Part shown: piece after piece, positions 6,702-11,391 of the stretch | Position numbering within the stretch: the first letter of the stretch is position 1 | Layout of the letters: every line of letters starts with the position of its first letter | NCBI GenBank assembly: GCA_003219095.1 | Contig: QHPM01000072.1 | Location: 1 to 11,391, forward strand | Source of the DNA: Verrucomicrobiota bacterium | GTDB lineage: Bacteria > Verrucomicrobiota > Verrucomicrobiia > Chthoniobacterales > UBA10450 | DNA length: 11,391 nucleotides | Reading direction: 5' to 3' | The notes under the pieces: generated by a model | What the model was told of the DNA's origin: nothing | What the model saw: the letters and a program-made list of their open reading frames with translations, nothing else | Databases searched by the model: none | Position numbers and translations under genes: made by a program

Positions 6702-7192
6702 TCGATATCGATTTCGCGCACGCGTTTTTGCATGCGCACATTCTCGACGGCGTTGCGGATCTTATCGCCCAAGCCCAACTTAATCGGCACCGCATCGAGC
6801 AAGACGAAAGGCGTCGAGACGTCGGACGTGTTGACCTGCACATTTTCCAAACCGCACATCCGCGACCAAAACGGCTGGCGTGTTTCTAAGTCCTTAACCC
6901 GATAGAGCTCGAGCGTGTCCGTCACTTTGTTAAAAATTCCTTCGGTAATTTTCAATCGTTCACTCGTAAGCTCGTAAACTTTGTTTTTCGTCTGGAGGAA
7001 ACGGGCGAGCGCGATGAAGATCGGCACGATGGCTGGCGTCAAAATGTACGGGCTGAAGTCTCTGGTGGATTCGTTACGCCAGAGAATGGCAAACAGAACA
7101 AGAAGAACCAACAGGCACAAGCCACAGAAAATAAAGACGCTGGCATTTTTCACTTGTGAAGATGTTCCGTGCCAGATCGTTTCTTCGGCCAT
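6698..7192 (-). CDS. Membrane-anchored bacterial PH-domain protein (bPH_2 / YdbS-like)
   Basis: 164 residues from the ATG at 7190-7192 (MAEETIWHGTSSQ). Two membrane helices lie at about 17-38 and 49-66, close together as a hairpin. A cytoplasmic C-terminal bacterial PH domain (about 70-164) follows, recognised by NKVYELTSERLKITEGIFN, then TDTLELYRVKDLE, FWSRMCGLENVQVNTSD and TPFVLLDAVP. The WHG start and the Y-x-L-T-x-x-R-L-x-x-x-x-G pattern are family hallmarks. The function of these proteins is poorly known; they are usually assigned to the envelope. A longer reading to 7225 exists, but it would overlap the divergent start at 7214 and adds an unconvincing N-terminus. The stop overlaps the GTG of the beta-helix gene, suggesting translational coupling. 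No close functional link between the two is evident. Confidence 0.88.
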   Translation of the reverse strand: MAEETIWHGTSSQVKNASVFIFCGLCLLVLLVLFAILWRNESTRDFSPYILTPAIVPIFIALARFLQTKNKVYELTSERLKITEGIFNKVTDTLELYRVKDLETRQPFWSRMCGLENVQVNTSDVSTPFVLLDAVPIKLGLGDKIRNAVENVRMQKRVREIDIE

Positions 7193-7213
7193 GGCGCAAT
7201 TTGTAGCCCAGCC

Positions 7214-8173
7214 ATGCCAGAGCACAAGCCGGTGATAACACGCGCCTTTGTCTTAGCCGCGGGAATGGGAACCCGTTTGCGTCCGCTAACAGATGAGTTG
7301 CCGAAACCGCTCGTGCCAATTTTTCAAAAGCCACTCATCACCTTTGCACTCGACCACCTGATTGAGGCGGGCATGAACTCGTTCGTCATCAATACCCACA
7401 GACTTCCCGAATTATTCTCCGCGTTTTTTGCGCGCAACACTTACGCAGAACACCCGGTCACGCTCGTGCACGAGCCGGAGTTGCTTGAGACCGGCGGCGG
7501 AATCAAGAATGCCGAGCCGCTCTTTGTTTCCGAACCGTTCCTAACTTACAGCGGCGATATTCTCACCGACGTCGACCTTCGGCCGTTGATTGATGAACAT
7601 TTTCGGCGGGGAAATGACGTGACGCTGGCCTTAAGAGAAACAGGCCTGGGCGCCGATATCGCGTTTGCCGATGGGAAAGTCGTAGATATCGCTAACAGAC
7701 TCGGCGTCGCTGGCCACTATGATTTCGCTAATATCGCGGTGTGGAGCCCAACGGTTTTTCAACGAATCCCGCGAGCACGGAAAATCTCCTTCATTCCAAT
7801 CGTGACCGAATGGATAAAGGAAAGCGGGAAGATTGGCGGAGTCATCTTGAACGATGGCAAGTGGTTTAACGTGGGGTCGATCCGCCAATATTTGGATCTT
7901 CATCGCACACTTGCCGCAGAAAAATGGAAACCGCACTACGTTCGGACGCCAGAATGGCCTCTGACAGTGGCAAAAAATGCTCGGGTGCACCCAACCGCAC
8001 ATCTGCTCGGCTGTTCTGTCGTAGGAGAAAACTGTCACGTCGATAGCGAGGCCAAATTAGTGGACACGATCCTCTGGCCCGGTGCACAAATTGCTTCTCG
8101 AAGTGTGCTGGAAAACTGTATCGTCCGCACTCATCGAACTGCTGCCGGAACCTTACATGACGCAATTGTTTGA
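7214..8173 (+). CDS. murU: MurU-like sugar-1-phosphate nucleotidyltransferase with C-terminal left-handed beta-helix
   Basis: 319 residues. The N-terminal Rossmann-type NTP transferase domain has the nucleotide-binding signature FVLAAGMGTRLRPLTDELPK (12-31), PLVPIF, then ELLETGGGIKNAEPL, and the metal-binding aspartate in YSGDILTDVDL. The LETGGG motif and the kinase gene directly downstream match MurU, which converts MurNAc-1-phosphate to UDP-MurNAc in cell-wall recycling. Unlike the short Pseudomonas enzyme, about 65 extra residues at the end (VHPTAHLLGCSVVGENCHV, then LVDTILWPGAQIASRSVLEN and CIVRTH) form hexapeptide left-handed beta-helix turns, as in GlmU or mannose-1-phosphate guanylyltransferases. 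GlcNAc-1-P or another sugar phosphate is therefore also possible. The ATG at 7214 places the glycine-rich loop near the N-terminus as usual; a GTG at 7169 would overlap the divergent PH gene. The stop overlaps the next start by 17 nt. Confidence 0.82.
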   Translation: MPEHKPVITRAFVLAAGMGTRLRPLTDELPKPLVPIFQKPLITFALDHLIEAGMNSFVINTHRLPELFSAFFARNTYAEHPVTLVHEPELLETGGGIKNAEPLFVSEPFLTYSGDILTDVDLRPLIDEHFRRGNDVTLALRETGLGADIAFADGKVVDIANRLGVAGHYDFANIAVWSPTVFQRIPRARKISFIPIVTEWIKESGKIGGVILNDGKWFNVGSIRQYLDLHRTLAAEKWKPHYVRTPEWPLTVAKNARVHPTAHLLGCSVVGENCHVDSEAKLVDTILWPGAQIASRSVLENCIVRTHRTAAGTLHDAIV

Positions 8174-9173
8174 AGTGAAAACGGAACTGCTTCTTCGCCA
8201 AACCCGCCGCCGTTTGCCCGCCTTCAGCGAGGGACAAATCGAAATCTCGCCGATCGAGAAGGGCGGTTCCGATCGCCGGTTCTACCGGGTTCGTTGTCGG
8301 CCGGAGCAATCGCTTATTTTGGTGAAATACAATCTCGAGCGCGCGGAAAACCGCCACTACGTGCGCATCGCCGAATTTTTGACCGAGCACGGAATTGCCG
8401 CACCGAAAATATATTTTCATGACGCGGAAGAAGGCTTGATTTGGGTCGAAGACTTGGGTGTGAGCGATCTTTTCAGTTTTCGCGACGACCCCTGGTTGGT
8501 GCGCGGCGCGCTTTACCGATCGGCTCTGGATGAAATTGCCAGGCTTCATGATTTGCCCGAGAGCGAATGGGCCGAGCTCGACGGTGAAATGCCGCCGGAA
8601 TTTAACGCCACGCTTTATCGGTGGGAGCAGAATTATTTTTTCGAAAATTGTCTCGGCCGAATCTTTGGATTAAACGAAGTGAAACTACGCGAGCTCGCCT
8701 CGCTGCCCGCACTAGAAGACATCGCCGACCGGCTCGGATCGTTGCCCCGCGTCCTGGTGCACCGTGATTTTCAATCTCAAAACATTATCGTGCGGAGCGG
8801 CCACGCCTTTCTTATCGATTTCCAAGGGATGCGTCCGGGCCTGGCAGAGTATGATCTGGCGTCGCTGTTATTTGATCCCTACGTCCGGTTTTCGCCGGCT
8901 GAGCGCGAGGAACTTTATTCCTATTACACGGAGCGCCGGGGTCTGGCACCGACCAGGCAACTGCGCGAAACGCTTCTGCTATGCGCGATGCAGCGTCTGA
9001 TGCAAGCACTTGGGGCTTATGGTTTTCTCGGATTGGTCAAAGGCAACCGGGATTTTCTGGCGCACGTCCCTGCCGCGCTCCATTCTCTGCGTAACCTGAT
9101 CGCCGATATCGATTTACTCGAACCATTGGGTGCGGCGCTTGCTTTTCTGCCAAAGAATGGCTGGACCAAGTAG
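8157..9173 (+). CDS. amgK: AmgK-like N-acetylmuramate/N-acetylglucosamine anomeric kinase (APH-fold phosphotransferase)
   Basis: 338 residues of the aminoglycoside-phosphotransferase fold. Motifs in order: glycine-rich phosphate loop EKGGSDRRFYRV (34-45), beta-3 lysine in ILVKYN (K57), the hinge-like LIWVEDLGVSDLF (94-106), catalytic loop LVHRDFQSQNI (200-210; D204, N209), and the DFG-equivalent LIDFQGMRPG (219-228; D221). GSDRRFYR plus HRDFQSQN and DFQGxRxGP-like spacing is the pattern of AmgK, which phosphorylates the anomeric carbon of MurNAc and GlcNAc for a MurU-type partner. That partner is encoded just upstream. The start overlaps the nucleotidyltransferase stop by 17 nt and its own stop overlaps the next gene by 17 nt, so the three are one translationally coupled unit. 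A start at 8082 is excluded because it would overlap the beta-helix tail of the upstream gene by 92 nt. Confidence 0.85.
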   Translation: MTQLFEVKTELLLRQTRRRLPAFSEGQIEISPIEKGGSDRRFYRVRCRPEQSLILVKYNLERAENRHYVRIAEFLTEHGIAAPKIYFHDAEEGLIWVEDLGVSDLFSFRDDPWLVRGALYRSALDEIARLHDLPESEWAELDGEMPPEFNATLYRWEQNYFFENCLGRIFGLNEVKLRELASLPALEDIADRLGSLPRVLVHRDFQSQNIIVRSGHAFLIDFQGMRPGLAEYDLASLLFDPYVRFSPAEREELYSYYTERRGLAPTRQLRETLLLCAMQRLMQALGAYGFLGLVKGNRDFLAHVPAALHSLRNLIADIDLLEPLGAALAFLPKNGWTK

Positions 9174-10125
9174 CGAAGACGCCGCTTTTTCGACCGCCGT
9201 AGCTGACATAGCACCGGCTTTCGCGAACAAGGCGGGCGCAACGCCGGCCCGGGTGGATCCTTGGTGCCGCGCTTTCGCTTGGGGCGCAATGCTCGCCGGC
9301 AGCATTATTCCGATGATTTACGGCCGTTTCGCCGACGAGAATCAATATGCGATGCCTATCGCGCAGGTTCTGGTCCTCGTCATTGCTGCTGTTATCTTCA
9401 GCCGGTTGAGTCGGCTTCGACGATTAAGCGCGTTTCTGCTTACGATCGCGATTCTGCGGCTGGGCTGGTCTGTGATCGCGCCGGCGCTCGGCGATTGGCT
9501 GCCAGTTCAAAACCTGATAAATAATCTCGATTGGGGGCCGAAGATTTTCGTTACGCGCTTGTTGAATGTGGCGGGAGCGCTGCTCATGCTCATCACTTTC
9601 ATCGGGCGCCATGTTACCCGAGACGATCTTTTTCTGCGGATCGGCCAACTGAATGCCCCGGTCAAGCCGGAGCGGATTCTCTGGTTTCGCAGCCCGCTAC
9701 GATGGTGGCACTTGGGGCCGCTAATCCTCGTGATTTTTGCCATGGCGATGACGGCATTTTTGTTTACACATCTGCGGCCCGATTTCTGGCAATTGTCTCA
9801 ACAGTGGCAACTGTTTCCGTGGGCGGTGGCGACGGCCGCCCTGAATGCGGCGAACGAAGAATTCCAATTCCGTTGCGTTCCTCTGGCGCATCTTCGCGAT
9901 GTCCTACCGCTGCGTGAAGCGGTTTGGTTAACTGCGGTTTTCTTCGGGCTGGCACACTATTTTGGCCAGCCGTCCGGATGGCTTGGTGTCATGATGGCGA
10001 CAATTGCAGGATTTATTTGGGCGAAGAGCATGGTGGAAACACGAGGTGCCGGATGGGCCTTCGGCATGCATATGGCCCAGGACATCGTGATCTTTTATTT
10101 CCTCGCGATGTCGGTGAAAAACTAG
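9157..10125 (+). CDS. CPBP-family intramembrane metalloprotease (CAAX protease / Abi family)
   Basis: 322 residues from the ATG at 9157, with about seven to eight hydrophobic segments (for example 42-55, 66-81, 91-111, 131-150, 186-204, 255-270, 275-290, 305-318). The three CPBP active-site motifs are present: EExxxR in NEEFQFRC (E234, E235, R239), FxxxH in FFGLAHYFG (F263, H267), and HxxxD in GMHMAQDIV (H305, D309). Such enzymes cleave within or near the membrane, either CAAX-type prenyl proteins or unknown bacterial substrates. The 17-nt overlap with the kinase gene places it in the wall-recycling operon. A GTG at 9130 would add nine residues and more overlap, so it is less likely. The stop shares CTAG with the convergent hydrolase gene. 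The family call is firm; the substrate and the link to recycling are unknown. Confidence 0.87.
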   Translation: MAGPSSEDAAFSTAVADIAPAFANKAGATPARVDPWCRAFAWGAMLAGSIIPMIYGRFADENQYAMPIAQVLVLVIAAVIFSRLSRLRRLSAFLLTIAILRLGWSVIAPALGDWLPVQNLINNLDWGPKIFVTRLLNVAGALLMLITFIGRHVTRDDLFLRIGQLNAPVKPERILWFRSPLRWWHLGPLILVIFAMAMTAFLFTHLRPDFWQLSQQWQLFPWAVATAALNAANEEFQFRCVPLAHLRDVLPLREAVWLTAVFFGLAHYFGQPSGWLGVMMATIAGFIWAKSMVETRGAGWAFGMHMAQDIVIFYFLAMSVKN

Positions 10126-10733
10126 CGTAGAAACGGATTAGTTTGGCGTTCCTTACCGATGGTTGTAGGCGGCCCGTGTCCGGGCAGGACAATTACATCT
10201 TCCCCTAGCGGAAACAGCTTCGCTTTAATTCCTTGAAACAACTGTGGCCCGTCCCCGCCGGGCAAGTCCCAACGACCGACGCCCCCGGCAAAGAGAACAT
10301 CGCCGCCAATTAAAAGCTTCTCCGCACGCGAAAAGAAGCAAAGGCTACCTGGGCAATGACCTGGGACCTCGAGCACCTGAAATTTCGCTCCCTGGAAATC
10401 GCGCTCACCCGTTTCTTGGATGAAAAAATCGGGCGTAACCGGTTCAATTTCAAAGCCGAAGCCGAAATTGCGGAAAAAATCGGGGTCGGAAATCATCGGC
10501 GCAGTATCGCGGTGGCAACCGATCAAGCAGTTAAATTTCCGCCTAATTTTTGCAATGTCGCCGACATGATCAATGTGCCCGTGGGTGAGGAGTAGTAGTT
10601 TCAAATCGACTTCGCGCTCTTGCAGCCATGCGCAACTACCGTCCGGCGCGTCAAATAAAATCGACCCGGCCGGGGCGTGAAAGAGATAGCAGTTCGTCTC
10701 GAAAATTCCGCCGCAAAATGTCTCGTATTTCAT
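10122..10733 (-). CDS. Metallo-beta-lactamase-fold hydrolase, GloC (YcbL)-like glyoxalase II family
   Basis: 203 residues, complete. Zinc ligands are visible in canonical order: THGHIDH (H51, H53, D55, H56), VPGHCPGS (H126), GGDVLF (D145) and PGHGPPTTIG (H186). The tail KERQTNPFLR and the short length (about 200 residues, no C-terminal substrate domain) resemble the compact type II glyoxalase GloC/YcbL rather than full-length GloB. The likely reaction is thioester hydrolysis such as S-lactoylglutathione or another acyl-thiol, in the cytoplasm; the N-terminus has no signal peptide. The start (ATG at 10731-10733) is divergent from the protease gene to the right, with 144 nt between them. Its TAG stop overlaps that of the convergent CPBP gene in a CTAG palindrome, so no terminator separates them. 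Confidence 0.92.
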   Translation of the reverse strand: MKYETFCGGIFETNCYLFHAPAGSILFDAPDGSCAWLQEREVDLKLLLLTHGHIDHVGDIAKIRRKFNCLIGCHRDTAPMISDPDFFRNFGFGFEIEPVTPDFFIQETGERDFQGAKFQVLEVPGHCPGSLCFFSRAEKLLIGGDVLFAGGVGRWDLPGGDGPQLFQGIKAKLFPLGEDVIVLPGHGPPTTIGKERQTNPFLR

Positions 10734-10877
10734 TACTGTAGCGCGACCACCGGAACGTTTTTTGAATGTTCTGCGGCGCCGATTGTCTTTCTAATCGCTG
10801 CAGCGGTCACGGATTCAAGGGGAGTTCTTGCGTTCAGGGCAGCGATCTGCGACTATGGAAAACTTCTATTTTAGGGC
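10734..10877. promoter_or_regulatory. Divergent intergenic region (144 nt) between the GloC-like gene and the tail-specific protease gene
   Basis: No ORF with family resemblance lies here, so it should carry both promoters. On the plus strand TTGCGT (starting near 10828) is followed after 17 nt by GACTAT, a weak sigma-70-like pair for the protease gene. An AGGG lies only 1 nt before the ATG, too close to be a good ribosome binding site. Nothing convincing was found for the minus-strand gene. Confidence 0.3.
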
Positions 10878-11391
10878 ATGAATTATCGTTTTGGTTCATA
10901 CGTCGCGATGGCGGCGATTTCACTGGCCGGGCTGGTTTCAACGCCAGCGCTTCCGGCAAAGACCGATCTGGACAATGTTTGCGTTTCGGTCGGCCGATTG
11001 CTGGAGGAAGGGCATTACACCCACAAACAATTAAACGACGACCTGTCGGGCAAAATTTTGCGCAGCTACCTCGAACTCCTGGATTTCAGTCACCTTTTTT
11101 TCACCCAGGAAGATGTCGATGGGATGATCGGAAAATATGGTTCCGCACTCGATGACGACATTTTGCTGGGCAACCTCAAGCCGGCTTACGAGATGTATGA
11201 TCTCTACCAAAAGCGGGTCGACGAACGGGTCGCCAAGGTAAAAGAATTTCTCAAGCAGCCGGTCGATTTTAAAACCAACGGAACAATTGATTTTCGGCGG
11301 GAAAAGAGTCCGTGGCCGAAAAACGCCGCGGAAGCGGACGAGCTCTGGCGTGGCCGGATCGCGAGCGAACTTTTGCAGGAACATTTGAGCG
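10878..11391 (+). CDS. prc: Tail-specific (carboxy-terminal processing) protease Prc/CtpA type, N-terminal part
   Basis: The frame is open from the ATG at 10878 to the window edge, 171 residues. A signal peptide (FGSYVAMAAISLAGLVSTPA, about residues 5-24) precedes the helical N-terminal region of the Prc family. Its landmarks are EEGHYTHKQLNDDLSGKIL (43-61), the hallmark YLELLDFSHLFFTQEDV (64-80), LGNLKPAYEMYDLYQKRVDE, and a DFRREKSPWPKNAAEADELW segment ending in WRGRIASELL. In family members this region precedes the PDZ domain and the S41 Ser/Lys catalytic domain, both beyond the edge, so catalysis cannot be checked. Members act in the periplasm, cutting proteins from nonpolar C-termini. E. 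coli Prc with NlpI degrades the murein hydrolase MepS. Its placement near wall-recycling genes is suggestive only. No start alternative looks better. Confidence 0.82.
   Translation, partial: MNYRFGSYVAMAAISLAGLVSTPALPAKTDLDNVCVSVGRLLEEGHYTHKQLNDDLSGKILRSYLELLDFSHLFFTQEDVDGMIGKYGSALDDDILLGNLKPAYEMYDLYQKRVDERVAKVKEFLKQPVDFKTNGTIDFRREKSPWPKNAAEADELWRGRIASELLQEHLS

Noticed and set aside
7866..8549. 227-codon open frame on the minus strand across the MurU/AmgK junction
   Set aside because: It is antisense to two well-supported genes with catalytic motifs, and its translation has no family pattern, signal or domain.
10878..11391. Antisense frame 11031-11384 (117 codons) instead of the protease
   Set aside because: The plus-strand frame has a signal peptide and the Prc N-terminal pattern (LDFSHLFFTQEDV, DELWRGRI); the antisense frame has none.

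Overview
The window is a gene-dense stretch (mid-50s % GC by eye) of a Gram-negative-type bacterium. A soil-type Verrucomicrobiota (Chthoniobacterales-like) is my best guess. The grounds are an orphan four-helix-bundle (S23/IVP) gene, a secreted beta-helix/GH28-like protein, a two-domain retropepsin-like protease, AT-rich hairpin repeats between genes, and weak Shine-Dalgarno signals. This placement is an inference, and no rRNA or single-copy marker is present to test it.

Positions 1-4230 (minus strand) hold a branched-chain amino acid / amide (HAAT) ABC transporter operon, transcribed from right to left: substrate-binding protein, LivH permease, LivM permease, LivG ATPase. Where livF would normally follow, an S23 four-helix-bundle gene begins and runs off the left edge. 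livM carries an out-of-frame internal deletion. The livM-livH gap holds a strong imperfect hairpin built of GGATTA/TAAGAATA units. A related piece overlaps the livG stop codon just upstream of the S23 gene. The gap between the binding protein and livH contains a palindrome of the TGTCATnCnGAG type.

Positions 4292-5314 (plus strand) encode a secreted, internally duplicated aspartic protease with two DTGA active-site motifs. It converges, with overlapping stops, on positions 5303-7192 (minus strand). There a membrane-anchored PH-domain protein is translationally coupled (GTGA overlap) to a secreted parallel beta-helix/GH28-like protein, which is also broken by a frameshift with an apparent missing block.

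Positions 7214-10125 (plus strand) form a tight three-gene operon with 17-nt overlaps: a MurU-like nucleotidyltransferase with an added left-handed beta-helix tail, an AmgK-like sugar kinase, and a CPBP-family intramembrane protease. The first two match the MurNAc/GlcNAc anomeric salvage route that bypasses de novo UDP-MurNAc synthesis. The protease is an unexplained partner. At its end a convergent GloC-like metallo-beta-lactamase-fold hydrolase shares a CTAG stop overlap. Divergent from that, the N-terminus of a tail-specific protease (Prc/CtpA type) runs off the right edge.

No tRNA, rRNA, CRISPR array, transposase or phage gene was seen. The main oddities are two genes disrupted by similar out-of-frame losses, the S23 gene with its repeats inside the transporter operon, and the intramembrane protease attached to a wall-recycling pair.
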